Origin: an uncultured Lewinella sp.
GTDB taxonomy: Bacteria; Bacteroidota; Bacteroidia; Chitinophagales; Saprospiraceae
Length of the DNA stretch: 54,848 nucleotides
Direction of reading: 5' to 3'
Assembly: GCA_913057725.1 (NCBI GenBank)
Contig: CAJXOS010000025.1
Span: 1 to 54,848, forward strand
Shown here: positions 16,476 through 26,605 of the stretch, one piece after another
Position numbering within the stretch: position 1 is the first letter of the stretch
How the letters are laid out: every line of letters begins with the position of its first letter
Notes under the pieces: generated by a model
The model's database searches: none
Told to the model about the DNA's origin: nothing
What the model saw: only the letters and a program-made list of their open reading frames with translations
Position numbers and translations under genes: made by a program

Positions 16476-17045
16476 ATGTCTCGATTTAAATGGACGTTTG
16501 CCTCCCTCTCACTACTCATTATTGCCGGATGTGGCAACCCACAAACCAAGGAATTATCTGCTCCAAGAAACGTTACGTCCATCCGTGTTGATAGCTTGAA
16601 GGTAGAAGATTTAAGCGAAAATATGAGTCGCCTGTCTACTCAAGAAGACGAGATCTATCTCTTCTGCTTTCTGAGTAATGACTCCACAATTCACAAGATC
16701 AAATCAAGCTCACTTTTACCGTTCAGCAAGTCGATTCGTTCTCATGCCCTTGATCTACAATTCAATGATCTACAAGCAACAGACCGGCTTAGTTTTTTCT
16801 TAATCGAATTGGATGAAAATGCACTATCCGATAGCGTAGTGGATCACTGTAGCAAGGCCGTTCAACAGCAAGGATTTCCTCGAAATTTTGACCATCCCAA
16901 ACTGGATAGTTTAATTGGAGATGATGATCTGTTAGGCATGCGTTCTCTTCCTGCTAATGAATGTTGGGGGCCCATTAAAGTCACTTTCCAGGGAAGGCAG
17001 TTGTTTGACCCATTTAAGTACATGCTCCACCTAAACGGGCAGTAA
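16476..17045 (+). CDS. Putative lipoprotein, unknown function
   Basis: This 189-residue protein begins with a lipoprotein signal (lipobox IAGC, lipidated Cys19). The mature part has no recognised domain. It contains three further cysteines (in YLFCF, VDHCSK and ECWGP), which might form a disulfide. It is convergent with the T9SS type B protein (1 base between stop codons) and divergent from the ABC1 kinase. It is probably an anchored envelope protein of narrow distribution. Confidence 0.8.
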   Translation: MSRFKWTFASLSLLIIAGCGNPQTKELSAPRNVTSIRVDSLKVEDLSENMSRLSTQEDEIYLFCFLSNDSTIHKIKSSSLLPFSKSIRSHALDLQFNDLQATDRLSFFLIELDENALSDSVVDHCSKAVQQQGFPRNFDHPKLDSLIGDDDLLGMRSLPANECWGPIKVTFQGRQLFDPFKYMLHLNGQ

Positions 17046-17046
17046 A

Positions 17047-18996
17047 CTAGCGAACCAGCATTACCTCTCCAGCAGTTGTATACGGCTCTCCATTAACCTC
17101 CAGCCTAATCTTCCAGATGTAAATTCCAGTTTCTAGCGGTTCTCCTTGAAAAGTACCATCCCAACCCTCAGCAGGATCGTTTGTCAGACCAAACTCATCC
17201 ATGAAAATCAAACCTCCCCAGCGATCAAAAACTTGAAAATCAAAATAGATTAGGGGATTAGGCGCTTGGAAATAAAAATGGTCATTCGCACCATCGCCAT
17301 TTGGCGAAAAAGCATTAGGTGTAAACAGTGCCAGTTTGGGGTGAATTCGCACGCGATCACTCGCTATACAGCCATTCTCTTCCGTCACAATTAGCTCCAC
17401 CCAACTCGTCTGCGATGGCGTAAAATTATATGTATCACACACCTCCTGTTCACAATTCTCTTCAAGTGCATCATCCACATACCATTGGTACTGCTGGACT
17501 GGAAAATCGCTATCAATGATCGCTTCAACAGAGGCCTCTGATGTCAGCGGAATGGTTTGGTCCGTTCCTAGATCAATATCCAAATAGACGTCCTGTACCA
17601 CCACGTCTACTTCATAAGTATTACACAAATCTGTTACCGTTAGCCCGTACACGCCTGCTGCATCAACAATCTGCTCCTCTTCGGTACTTCCATCATCCCA
17701 CCAAATATCATATCCAGACCATTCCGCAAACGGATTCAACATAACGCTTTTATCCGGACAACGATAAAACAAGGCTTGTTCTAGAGGAGGAAGGCGATCA
17801 TCAGCTTGAACAAAGAAAGGTGTTGGGTCCGCCTCAGTGGAATAGGTTTTAGGGTTGTCCGATAGCAACTTCCCCTCCGGGTAATTTAATTCATCTAAAA
17901 ATCCGGACAATTCTACCTGAACACTATGTACCCCCAATTCAGCGGCCTCGCTTACAGCCAAGCGCACAATAATGCTGTCTACCCCAAACTTAGGTTCGAA
18001 ATCTTCGATCAACAACTGGTTGGTCCCTAGCCCTGACACAGTACCTCCGTACGGATTATAGATGACATCATCAATGGTTACCCCCGGCGGAAAACTATCA
18101 ACCAGCGTAAATGGGCTACCTGGAATACTGGCTTCGCCGCGATTTGACAATAGAATGGTGGCTAGCATAGTTTGGCAATGCTGTACAGTATCTTGACTAA
18201 TCGTTTGTAGCAGCGCCACATCAAAATCTAGGCAAGAGCAAGCATCTAAATCAGCCGCACCCGGATTTTCTAGCACCGCATCCCAAAGCAGACTTTTCGT
18301 TTCTGGGTGGAAGAAACTCATGATCAACAAACCATTATTCCCGTGCAGACCAATAGCCAATTGATTATACTCAAAGCTTAGACCTGGAACACTAAAGATC
18401 GTCCTTACAGGATCTAATTGATAGATATCCTCTATGGCACCACTATTAGGATCTATCTTCACAAAACGCTCCCTGAACAAGTCAAAGCCATGGATTTTCC
18501 CGGTATACACATCCAAAGCAATGTCTGCAAAAGGGTGTATTTCACCGTCTGCGTACGGTACCATTTCCAGCGGAGCCTGTAGATTATCTACATCAATCTT
18601 ATACAATCCGGGACCAAGCGATAGGATCAGATAGCGATCATCATAAGAAAAGGTTGCGGAAATAAAGCCTCCATTAAAATCTGTATTCGTAATGGTGGAT
18701 ATTATTTCATATTCGCCGTCGGGCGTTAACCGAAATAGGCGACCTGTCCCATCCAAATTCATATCAGCGCCATAAATGCAATTATCCGTGCGTCTGTAGG
18801 CGATGCCGTTGATGTTACCGGCATTTGGTACTGGAAGGGGTTCAAGATTAATTTCAGCATCCCCAATCTGTGTTCGATTCAGGTAGAAGTCTCCATCAAT
18901 CATGATGATGGTCGTTCCATCGCAAGTCCACAACGGTTGAGCAAAAAGTGGAGTTAGGGCAACTAGTAGTAGCCAAAGAATAGTCAAGTTTTTCAT
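17047..18996 (-). CDS. Secreted protein with gliding-motility type B sorting domain (CHU_C)
   Basis: This 649-residue protein has a signal peptide (1-19, ...LTPLFAQ). The N-terminal ~260 residues look like a beta-propeller of the kind found before such tails (repeated hydrophobic strands with GADMNLDGTGRLF, GKIHGFDLF). The middle ~260 residues are beta-sandwich-like repeats. The last ~90 residues are the type B T9SS domain (TPNAFSPNGDGANDHF ... VFDRWGGLIF ... GWDGTFQGEPLETGIYIWKI). It should be displayed on the surface or released through T9SS with the help of PorP-like factors. The role is unknown. Confidence 0.92.
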   Translation of the reverse strand: MKNLTILWLLLVALTPLFAQPLWTCDGTTIIMIDGDFYLNRTQIGDAEINLEPLPVPNAGNINGIAYRRTDNCIYGADMNLDGTGRLFRLTPDGEYEIISTITNTDFNGGFISATFSYDDRYLILSLGPGLYKIDVDNLQAPLEMVPYADGEIHPFADIALDVYTGKIHGFDLFRERFVKIDPNSGAIEDIYQLDPVRTIFSVPGLSFEYNQLAIGLHGNNGLLIMSFFHPETKSLLWDAVLENPGAADLDACSCLDFDVALLQTISQDTVQHCQTMLATILLSNRGEASIPGSPFTLVDSFPPGVTIDDVIYNPYGGTVSGLGTNQLLIEDFEPKFGVDSIIVRLAVSEAAELGVHSVQVELSGFLDELNYPEGKLLSDNPKTYSTEADPTPFFVQADDRLPPLEQALFYRCPDKSVMLNPFAEWSGYDIWWDDGSTEEEQIVDAAGVYGLTVTDLCNTYEVDVVVQDVYLDIDLGTDQTIPLTSEASVEAIIDSDFPVQQYQWYVDDALEENCEQEVCDTYNFTPSQTSWVELIVTEENGCIASDRVRIHPKLALFTPNAFSPNGDGANDHFYFQAPNPLIYFDFQVFDRWGGLIFMDEFGLTNDPAEGWDGTFQGEPLETGIYIWKIRLEVNGEPYTTAGEVMLVR

Positions 18997-19141
18997 GCGA
19001 GAGAGGGCTTAGTAAAGTTCGGTCTGATAGCGCGTAAACAAGTCTACTTATTCAACTATCGAGCACGATGAAAAGTCCACCTTAACAGAGAAAATAACAT
19101 ATCCCTAACACTGCTCGTCTAAACCCTCCCATTTGATCCTT

Positions 19142-19423
19142 CTATTCTGTGAATATCACAATCTCTTGCTCCAAGATTTTGTCAGGATCAAACACTTCCT
19201 CTTCATCCGCAAACACCAAGGCAACTAAGGAGAAAAAATCTGGCCGACCAATATTGTGATCAATGGCTCCTAGGTCGACAATTTCCAGTTGGACATCTTC
19301 AGCACCGTAGCGAAACACTGCTTTATCACCTATAGAAATGGTACCATCAAGAATATTACCACCAAGCGTTAGATTAGCACGAGTTGGCATTCGCAATGCA
19401 ACCTTTACCTCAAACTTAGGCAT
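19142..19423 (-). CDS. Small conserved-looking protein downstream of the flavoprotein
   Basis: This 93-residue protein has no recognised family. Residues about 21-38 (LGGNILDGTISIGDKAV) resemble the beta-barrel motif of translation-factor domain 2 (G.I..G.I..GD.V), but the rest is acidic and differs. It has no cysteines, signal or membrane segment. Its start codon lies 5 bases past the stop of the COG3573-type flavoprotein gene on the same strand, so the two are co-transcribed and a helper role is possible. Confidence 0.7.
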   Translation of the reverse strand: MPKFEVKVALRMPTRANLTLGGNILDGTISIGDKAVFRYGAEDVQLEIVDLGAIDHNIGRPDFFSLVALVFADEEEVFDPDKILEQEIVIFTE

Positions 19424-19428
19424 AGCCC

Positions 19429-21066
19429 CTAGCTTAGTTTCTTATCCAGAATTGCCGCCGCCGTCACTCGAGCAGTAACCACGCAGCCACCGAGAAATGT
19501 CCCCTCCAAGGAGCGGTGCCCGTGTATGCCACCACCACCAAAACCCGCCGCTTCACCTACTGCATACAGTCCAGGTATTGCCGTTTGATCGCCCTGCACA
19601 TTTTTCTCTGTGAGCACACGGCCTTGCAAATCGGTCTGGATTCCCCCCAAGCTTTTACGTGAAAGGATAAACTCCCGAATCGCCACAAAGGGCCCTTTCT
19701 TAGAGTCGCCAATGCGTACCATATTTGAGGTTCGGGCTTTATCGCCTCGCCATTGCCGTGCATGCTGAATCCGCTGCTGCTGCTTATCAGCATATGGAGG
19801 ACCTTTTTCAATACTGCGATCGTAGGCAGCTACGGCTTCTTTAACCGCACTCAATTGAACATCATCACTTCCCTCCAGGGCATTCATCTTATCCACTAAT
19901 TCCTCCAGCGTATCAGCTATCACTACATCCTTGCACTCATCAATAATCTTGCTGACTAAAGGCTTGTTCCCTAATAGTACTGTCTTTAAAACCTGGAAAA
20001 ACTTCTTATCCCTAAAAGCTGAATTATGCTCAGAGCCTGAGATGGCAAATTCCTTCAGCATGATGCCATAGTTGAGTACTTGCCAACTGTATTTCTTCTC
20101 TTCTTGACATATACGCTCCACCAGATAACGTGTATCATAAGCCGTGATGAGCGGCTCTGGTCCCATACGCTCTCCCCGATAGTTGAGCCAAAGCGCAGTC
20201 TTACACGGTACAAGGCTTAGCCCGTGCCCTTCTTTGCGGGGTGAATAGTGGTGGATACCTGCCGCATAATTCCATTGCTTATCCAGATTGACTACACTAC
20301 CTTTTATCGCAGTAGTAGCATCATGCATATCGCCCAGAGCATACTTATGTGCACCATTGAGAATGACCTCCGGAGGTGTCCCCCAAGTAGGATACCAATT
20401 CTCCTTAACCTTCTGAATATTGCCGTTGATTCCACCAGTAGCTACCACTACAATCCCTCCTTCGGCCGTAAACTCTTCATCACCTCCTTCCAGGCGGCCG
20501 CGCACCCCACTCACGCCATCTGCATTACCTAAAAGTTCGAGTACTCGATGCTCGTACTGGATTTGCAGTAGGTGTCGGTTCTTATGGCCTAACAACTTGC
20601 GGTTAAACACCTGAGTAAGCTCCCAACCCGTACCCCAGACCATATGAAACCGAGGTACAGAGTTACCGTCATTATTAAGGCCGCGCTCTGCCCAATTGAG
20701 TACGCGAAAGAAGTCAAGCCCGTTCTTGCGTAGCCAGTGGTATCCGTGGTCCGTGCAGAGATGAATGTACTGCTCCGCCCACTTCTTACCCCAATGCTCA
20801 TCTTCGGCAAAGTCGGCAAAGGCAAACCAATCGCGCATAGCCAGGTCAACACTATCCTTGATTCCGTTTCGTCGCTGGTGCTTGGTATCTACAAAGAACA
20901 TCCCGCCAAAAGCCCATTTGGCTAGGCCACCTAGTTCTTTTTCTACATCTCGGTCAATAAGGAGTACACGCTTACCGGCGTCCAGTAGCTCGATAGCAGT
21001 AATAATACCAGCAAGGCCGGCTCCAACAATAATAACATCAGCTTCGTAGTGTAGCTTGGCAGCCAT
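19429..21066 (-). CDS. FAD-binding dehydrogenase (COG3573-type flavoprotein)
   Basis: From ATG at 21066 this is 545 residues. It has the Rossmann FAD motif DVIIVGAGLAGI near the N-terminus, GG.A.WAFGGMFFVDT.HQRR.GI.DS, NSVPRFHMVWGTGWE, VVVATGGINGNI and the C-terminal GLYAVGEAAGFGGGGIHGHRSLEGTFLGG. These are features of the fumarate-reductase/3-ketosteroid dehydrogenase-like flavoprotein group COG3573. Substrate unknown. The open frame begins at 21171, but the first 35 codons look non-coding. It is followed within 5 bases by a small gene of unknown function. Confidence 0.93.
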   Translation of the reverse strand: MAAKLHYEADVIIVGAGLAGIITAIELLDAGKRVLLIDRDVEKELGGLAKWAFGGMFFVDTKHQRRNGIKDSVDLAMRDWFAFADFAEDEHWGKKWAEQYIHLCTDHGYHWLRKNGLDFFRVLNWAERGLNNDGNSVPRFHMVWGTGWELTQVFNRKLLGHKNRHLLQIQYEHRVLELLGNADGVSGVRGRLEGGDEEFTAEGGIVVVATGGINGNIQKVKENWYPTWGTPPEVILNGAHKYALGDMHDATTAIKGSVVNLDKQWNYAAGIHHYSPRKEGHGLSLVPCKTALWLNYRGERMGPEPLITAYDTRYLVERICQEEKKYSWQVLNYGIMLKEFAISGSEHNSAFRDKKFFQVLKTVLLGNKPLVSKIIDECKDVVIADTLEELVDKMNALEGSDDVQLSAVKEAVAAYDRSIEKGPPYADKQQQRIQHARQWRGDKARTSNMVRIGDSKKGPFVAIREFILSRKSLGGIQTDLQGRVLTEKNVQGDQTAIPGLYAVGEAAGFGGGGIHGHRSLEGTFLGGCVVTARVTAAAILDKKLS

Positions 21067-21195
21067 GAAAGGGAGTTTTCCTGCCAAGATCGGAAAAGAA
21101 TGGGAATGCAGAGGAAATGAAAATGGGAAAGAATAAGTATACACGTCAACTACATACACTAACACAACCAACTAACCTTCAAACCATCCCACTTA

Positions 21196-22683
21196 TTAAA
21201 GCTCTTTGCGCAGACGCGCTACCGGAATACCCAAATGTTCCCGGTACTTGGCCACCGTACGACGGGCAATATCGTAGCCTTTCTCGCGCAATAGATCCAT
21301 CAACTTCTGATCACTAAGCGGCTTGGTCTTATTCTCCGCATCGATGATATCCTTGAGCACGTTCTTCACCTCGGTAGTTGAAACATCTTCTCCATCGGTG
21401 GTACTCAAACTTTCAGAGAAGAATTCCTTAAGGCGGAAGGTACCAAACTCTGTTTGGACAAACTTGCTATTGGCAACACGAGAGATAGTGGATATGTCCA
21501 GCCCGGTAATATCCGCGATATCCTTTAGGATCATCGGCTTCAAGCGTTTCATATCACCAGTGCGGAAGAAATCATACTGGTACTGCATGATCGTGTACAT
21601 GGTGTTGTACATCGTCTGTTGGCGCTGCCGGATAGCATCAATAAACCATTTCGCCGAGTCGATCTTCTGCTTAATGAAGACCACTGCCTCTTTTTGTTCT
21701 CGATTGCTTTTTCCCTTTCTGCTGCTATTCCGGTAGGATTTCAGCATATCCCGATACTGGTCGTTCACTCGTAAATCTGGTGCGTTACGCGCATTCAATT
21801 CCAGTTCCAACTCTCCTTCTCGAGTGTAGATAAAAAAGTCTGGCGTAACATATTGGGCCGACCGCTGATTGCCACTACTGTATCCACTGGCTGGCTTAGG
21901 ATTAAGCTTCAGAATTTCACCAATGGCGTCCCGTAACTCCTCTTGACTGAGGTCCAACTGCTTTTGCAGCTTATCGTAATGTTTCTTTGTAAAAGCATCA
22001 AAATGCTTGCGCAAAATGAAACGAGCACGCTTTAGGTTAAGTAGCTCTTCATCATCCAGATCTTCGACGTCCTCTAGTTTAAGTTCCAATTGCAAGAGCA
22101 AGCACTCCTGGAGGTCGCGAGCCCCGACTCCCGCAGGCTCAAAGCGTTGAATACGCTCCAACAATTCTCTGATTTTCCCTTCTTCAGTGAAAATATTCTG
22201 CGAGAACATCAGATCATCCAGGATAGCCACGGGAGTTCTCCGCAAGTAGCCATCTTCATCGATACTACCAATGATTTGTCGAGCGATGGTGTACTCCTCT
22301 TCGCTATCCAGACGCAACAGTCCGAGCTGCTGCTCCAGATAATCATGGAAACTCTCCTCCACCGCTATCGGCACCTGCTTGTCTTCTTCGTCGCTACTAT
22401 AATTATCGGAACGCAACTTGTACGAAGAGGGATCTTCGTCAATATAATCTTGCAGATATTCATCCAATTCAAACGCTTCTTCACCTACATCTTCACCTTG
22501 ATCAACATCATCTAGAATTGGATCTTCCCGCTCGGCACCCTCTTCGAGGGCAGGATTGGCCTCCAGCTCTTCCTTGATCCGTTGCTCCAAATTCACGGTA
22601 GGCACCTGCAGCAGTTTCATGAGCTGAATCTGCTGAGGCGACAGCTTTTGGAGCAACTTTTGACTGATCGTCTGTTTGAGCAT
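21196..22683 (-). CDS. rpoN: RNA polymerase sigma-54 factor RpoN
   Basis: This 495-residue protein has the three sigma-54 regions. Region I is glutamine/leucine-rich (MLKQTISQKLLQKLSPQQIQLMKLLQ), region II is acidic (EEGAEREDPILDD..., SSDEEDK), and region III holds the core-binding and DNA-binding parts ending in the RpoN box ARRTVAKYRE about 15 residues from the C-terminus. It directs RNA polymerase to -24/-12 promoters with the help of enhancer-binding ATPases. The start at 22683 is the normal start of the family. A gap of 219 bases to the divergent aminopeptidase gene separates the two. Confidence 0.97.
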   Translation of the reverse strand: MLKQTISQKLLQKLSPQQIQLMKLLQVPTVNLEQRIKEELEANPALEEGAEREDPILDDVDQGEDVGEEAFELDEYLQDYIDEDPSSYKLRSDNYSSDEEDKQVPIAVEESFHDYLEQQLGLLRLDSEEEYTIARQIIGSIDEDGYLRRTPVAILDDLMFSQNIFTEEGKIRELLERIQRFEPAGVGARDLQECLLLQLELKLEDVEDLDDEELLNLKRARFILRKHFDAFTKKHYDKLQKQLDLSQEELRDAIGEILKLNPKPASGYSSGNQRSAQYVTPDFFIYTREGELELELNARNAPDLRVNDQYRDMLKSYRNSSRKGKSNREQKEAVVFIKQKIDSAKWFIDAIRQRQQTMYNTMYTIMQYQYDFFRTGDMKRLKPMILKDIADITGLDISTISRVANSKFVQTEFGTFRLKEFFSESLSTTDGEDVSTTEVKNVLKDIIDAENKTKPLSDQKLMDLLREKGYDIARRTVAKYREHLGIPVARLRKEL

Positions 22684-22902
22684 TGTGGCCTTTGTTAGGG
22701 TACCGTTGCCTTAAATAGGGATGCGTAAATTACACTTGTTTACGGCGGCGCGCAAGTTTTGTTTAAAAAATGGAACGATTTTTGATTGATGTAGTTCAGC
22801 CATAGCGTTTTACACCTGTGTTAAAACAATTGACTCTCCTGGTTTTGGTCAAAGTTCAGTACTTTTAAACCCTTCCTAAGCACGATAAAATCAAGTGTGT
22901 CC

Positions 22903-24696
22903 ATGACCAAGACTTCGGAAAAACTGAGCGCCTTGCGCGCGGCGATGTCCCACCACCAACTAGCTGCTTTTTTGATTCCCAGTAGCGATCCGCATCAAAG
23001 TGAATACGTAGCCCCACGATGGGAAACACGTTCCTGGCTTTCAGGCTTTACCGGCTCAGCAGGCACCCTTCTGGTTACCCAAGATCATGCCGGACTTTGG
23101 ACGGATTCTCGTTACTTCATCCAAGGTGAACAGCAGTTAGCTGGTTCCGGTGTGGAACTCATGAAGCAGGGTATCCCGCATGCTCCGGAGCACGTAGATT
23201 GGCTAGCGAACAACTTACAGACCGGCGATCGTCTTGGCTTTGATGGGCGGGTAGTTTCGCTGGCGCAGGCCCGTTTACTGAAACGCAAATTACAGCCCAA
23301 GGGCATTAGACTAGAAGCGCGCCACGACCTGGCTGGCAGCATCTGGAAAGATCGTCCAGGCATGCCAGAAAGTGAAGTTTTCGACTTCTCTGTTGAATAC
23401 GCAGGAGCAAGTCGGGAAGATAAAATTGGCCGCATTCGTACTTGGCTCAAAGAACAGTCTGCCGACGCTGTATTGCTCACCGCCCTGGACGATATAGTCT
23501 GGACCCTCAACGTTCGTGCTAGCGACGTTGACTATAATCCGGTTTGTCTGAGCTACCTACTTATTGGTACAGACACGGCACACTGGTTTGTCGGAAAAGA
23601 TCGCATTGACTCAACAATGGCCAGTACCATGGACAAGGCCGGCGTGCACATTGAAGACTATGCTGCTGTTGAAGAGGCTCTAAGCAGTTTCCCATCTTCC
23701 AAGCAGTTGGCCATCGATCCAGCAGGCCTAAGTTTCTTCCACTACGAGTTACTGGGTAGCAAAGACCTTAAAGAATTAGGCAGCCCGGTCACTGCAATGA
23801 AGGCGATTAAGAATGAAACTGAAATTGCACACTACCGCCAAGTGATGCGAAAGGATGCAGTAGCCTTACTACGACTTTACCGCTGGCTAGAAGGTGAACT
23901 GCAGAAACGCGGTGTGCCTGAAACAGAGGTAGCTACACAACTAGCCCAATATCGCAGTGAACTTGCAGGTTACTACGGCGAGAGTTTCGGCGCAATTGTG
24001 GGTTACCGTGGCAATGGTGCCATTGTGCACTACCGAGCAGAAGAAGGAAGCTGTGCCACAATACAAGCGGAAGGCATTCTATTGCTGGACAGCGGCGGCC
24101 AGTACCTGGATGGAACCACTGATATTACCCGGACTGTTGCTCTCGGCGAACCAACTGCCGAGGAATGTCGACATTATACCCTTGTGCTCAAAGGCATGAT
24201 CGCACTAAGCACTGCCAAATTCCCTAAAGGCACCGGTGGGGCTCAGCTTGACACGCTTGCTCGACAATTTCTCTGGCAAGACGGCCTTAATTATGGCCAC
24301 GGCACAGGCCACGGAGTAGGCTTCTTCTTGAATGTACATGAAGGGCCGCAGGGCTTTGCAACAAGCGCTGTTACCAGTCGAGGGCGAACGGCATTTGCCC
24401 CTGGCATGGTCACTTCCAATGAACCTGGCTTTTACCGCACCGACCACTATGGAATTCGCATCGAAAACTTAATTCTTTGTGTAGCCGGAGCGGAAACGCC
24501 CTACGGCGAATTCCTCCAGTTTGAAGAATTAACGCTCTTCCCAATCGATCAAACCTTAATCGACCAATCAATCCTCACAGAAATGGAAAAAATTTGGCTC
24601 AATGATTACCATCAAAAGGTTTGGGATGATGTATCACCACTATTGAGCGACGAGGCCGAGTTAAGCTGGCTGCGTGAAAAATGCAAACCCCTTTAA
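22903..24696 (+). CDS. Aminopeptidase P family metalloprotease (Xaa-Pro aminopeptidase)
   Basis: This 597-residue protein (ATG at 22903; the GTG two codons earlier is less likely) belongs to the long, three-domain PepP/XPNPEP1-like family. The N-terminal domains carry SSDPHQSEYVAPRW and the creatinase-like segments. The C-terminal pita-bread domain holds the dinuclear metal ligands: Asp in LLDSGGQYLDGTTDITRT, His in GHGTGHGVGFFLNVHEGP, Glu in NEPGFY, and Glu near GIRIENL. It should remove the N-terminal residue before proline. It is followed by a cupin and an S10 carboxypeptidase on the same strand. Confidence 0.95.
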   Translation: MTKTSEKLSALRAAMSHHQLAAFLIPSSDPHQSEYVAPRWETRSWLSGFTGSAGTLLVTQDHAGLWTDSRYFIQGEQQLAGSGVELMKQGIPHAPEHVDWLANNLQTGDRLGFDGRVVSLAQARLLKRKLQPKGIRLEARHDLAGSIWKDRPGMPESEVFDFSVEYAGASREDKIGRIRTWLKEQSADAVLLTALDDIVWTLNVRASDVDYNPVCLSYLLIGTDTAHWFVGKDRIDSTMASTMDKAGVHIEDYAAVEEALSSFPSSKQLAIDPAGLSFFHYELLGSKDLKELGSPVTAMKAIKNETEIAHYRQVMRKDAVALLRLYRWLEGELQKRGVPETEVATQLAQYRSELAGYYGESFGAIVGYRGNGAIVHYRAEEGSCATIQAEGILLLDSGGQYLDGTTDITRTVALGEPTAEECRHYTLVLKGMIALSTAKFPKGTGGAQLDTLARQFLWQDGLNYGHGTGHGVGFFLNVHEGPQGFATSAVTSRGRTAFAPGMVTSNEPGFYRTDHYGIRIENLILCVAGAETPYGEFLQFEELTLFPIDQTLIDQSILTEMEKIWLNDYHQKVWDDVSPLLSDEAELSWLREKCKPL

Positions 24697-24707
24697 ACCG
24701 ATGTAAT

Positions 24708-25028
24708 ATGCAAATCACCGTATCCGAAGCACTGTCAAAACTCCAGCAGCAAGACAGTCCATTTATAGAATTATTCAAGCACGGGACCTTATCTGTAGAG
24801 CTCTACAAACCCGACAAAGTAGACTTGCAGCAACCACACTCCCGTGACGAGATCTACGTAGTAGTTTCTGGGAGCGGCACCTTCTTACTTGACAGTAATC
24901 GTATGCCATTTCAAGCTGGCGACTTCTTATTCGCCAAAGCTGGAATTGAGCATCGCTTTGAAGATTTCACGGATGACTTAGTCGTCTGGGTCTTCTTCTA
25001 TGGCCCTGAAGGAGGCGAAGCGGCATAG
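24708..25028 (+). CDS. Cupin-domain protein
   Basis: This 106-residue protein (ATG at 24708) is a single cupin beta-barrel. The two motifs are visible: HSRDEIYVVVSGSGTFLLD (motif 1, with His and Glu metal ligands) and FQAGDFLFAKAGIEHRFE (motif 2 with His). It may be a metal-dependent enzyme or sensor. An earlier in-frame ATG at 24681 would overlap the end of the aminopeptidase gene, so 24708, just 11 bases after that stop, is preferred. Co-transcription with the peptidase is likely. Confidence 0.9.
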   Translation: MQITVSEALSKLQQQDSPFIELFKHGTLSVELYKPDKVDLQQPHSRDEIYVVVSGSGTFLLDSNRMPFQAGDFLFAKAGIEHRFEDFTDDLVVWVFFYGPEGGEAA

Positions 25029-25081
25029 CCAACTCTTAGACATCAAACACATTCTACAATCCTCAATTAAGATCTTCTTCC

Positions 25082-26572
25082 ATGACTTCCAGCATCCGTA
25101 TTCTTCTACTCCTCTGTGTCGTTTTTCAAGTAAGTGCGCAAGACATGACGCCCAAGCGTTTTGTCACCCAACACCAAACTAATTTTGGCGAAGGAATAAG
25201 TAGTTATACCGCCGTTGCGGAAGAGACATTCCTCATGAATGACGAGGGAAAACCACAAGCCAGCATTTGGTCGACTAGCTACTTTCTGGATGATGGAATG
25301 AAGTCGTCGGATCGTCCTGTGATGTTTATTTTCAATGGAGGACCTGGCTCTGCTTCAGTATGGTTGCACATGGGACTCTTTGGCCCTAAACTAGCACAGG
25401 TAGCCAGTGAAGCAGATGAGGATGACGGCGCTGCCCCTTATCCGATCATCGACAACCCTTACGGCCTTCTTGACCTGGCAGATTTGGTTTTCGTTGATCC
25501 GGTGGGCACCGGCTACAGCGTGGTAATGGAAGCTGGCAAGGAAAGCGACTTTTGGGGCTTAAATGAAGATGCGGAATCCATTGCGCGCTTCATTCGTCTG
25601 TGGGTCAGTAAGCATCAGCGCTGGAATGCTCCGAAATTCATTGCGGGGGAAAGCTTCGGCACCACTCGTGCTGCGGGTGTAGCACGCGCCTTGCACCAGG
25701 GTGGTCAAGACATGGCGTTAAATGGCCTGGTTCTTATTTCGCAAGCATTGGATTATACAGGTTCTACGCCAGTCCCCGACAACCTGATTGCCTTCCTCAC
25801 GTACTTGCCTACCATGAGCGCTACCGCCTGGTATCATGGCAAAGCAGGACAAGGCAAAGAACTGGATGCTTTTGTGCAGGAATCACGCGATTTCGCTTAT
25901 GACGAATATGCCTCAGCACTTTTGCGAGGCAGCTTATTGGATGACAATCGCAAGCAAGAAATTGCTGAGCGTTTGGCCTACTTTACAGGCCTCGACAAAG
26001 ATTACATTATGCGAGCCAACCTTCGGGTAACTGCTCCACGTTTCCGCAAGGAACTTTTGCGTGATAAAGGACTGACCGTTGGCGGACTTGACAGCCGGTA
26101 CACCATTACAGAATACGACCAAACGGCGGCCCAACCTACGCATAGTGACGCCGCCAGTGCTTCCATCTCCAGTGCCTACACTGCTAGTCTACATGAGCAC
26201 ATGAGTAAGCACTTGGAGATCGAAATGGATCGCCCCTACCTTACCTCAAACCGAGCTATTTATCCTAAATGGAACTGGCGCCCTGTGCCTCAGGGGCGCA
26301 CCTGGGAACCTTCCTACGTCAATACAGCACCTCACCTGAGTTGGGCAATGCGCCAAAACCAAGCACTCCAAGTGATGGTTGCAAATGGCTACTACGATTT
26401 GGTTACTCCATTCTTTGATGCCGAATACACTTTTCAGCGTCATGGCATTCAGATGGATCGAGTAGAAATGAAGTATTACGAAGGTGGTCATATGATGTAC
26501 ACCCGCCATAAGGACTTAGAGCGATTATCTGCAGATATCCGCACCTTTTTAGTAGGCTGCTTACAACAATAA
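25082..26572 (+). CDS. Secreted S10 serine carboxypeptidase
   Basis: This 496-residue protein has a signal peptide (1-19, ...VFQVSAQ). The catalytic Ser191 lies in GESFGTTR. The family oxyanion region MFIFNGGPGSAS, the catalytic Asp in YYDLVTPF and the catalytic His in GGHMMY are all present, so this is an active-looking carboxypeptidase-Y-like enzyme (S10) that trims C-terminal residues from peptides in the periplasm or outside. It pairs functionally with the upstream aminopeptidase P. Gap to the cupin gene is 53 bases. Confidence 0.94.
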   Translation: MTSSIRILLLLCVVFQVSAQDMTPKRFVTQHQTNFGEGISSYTAVAEETFLMNDEGKPQASIWSTSYFLDDGMKSSDRPVMFIFNGGPGSASVWLHMGLFGPKLAQVASEADEDDGAAPYPIIDNPYGLLDLADLVFVDPVGTGYSVVMEAGKESDFWGLNEDAESIARFIRLWVSKHQRWNAPKFIAGESFGTTRAAGVARALHQGGQDMALNGLVLISQALDYTGSTPVPDNLIAFLTYLPTMSATAWYHGKAGQGKELDAFVQESRDFAYDEYASALLRGSLLDDNRKQEIAERLAYFTGLDKDYIMRANLRVTAPRFRKELLRDKGLTVGGLDSRYTITEYDQTAAQPTHSDAASASISSAYTASLHEHMSKHLEIEMDRPYLTSNRAIYPKWNWRPVPQGRTWEPSYVNTAPHLSWAMRQNQALQVMVANGYYDLVTPFFDAEYTFQRHGIQMDRVEMKYYEGGHMMYTRHKDLERLSADIRTFLVGCLQQ

Positions 26573-26605
26573 GCCCTACATTTGGGGATACTACACTCCT
26601 TCCAC

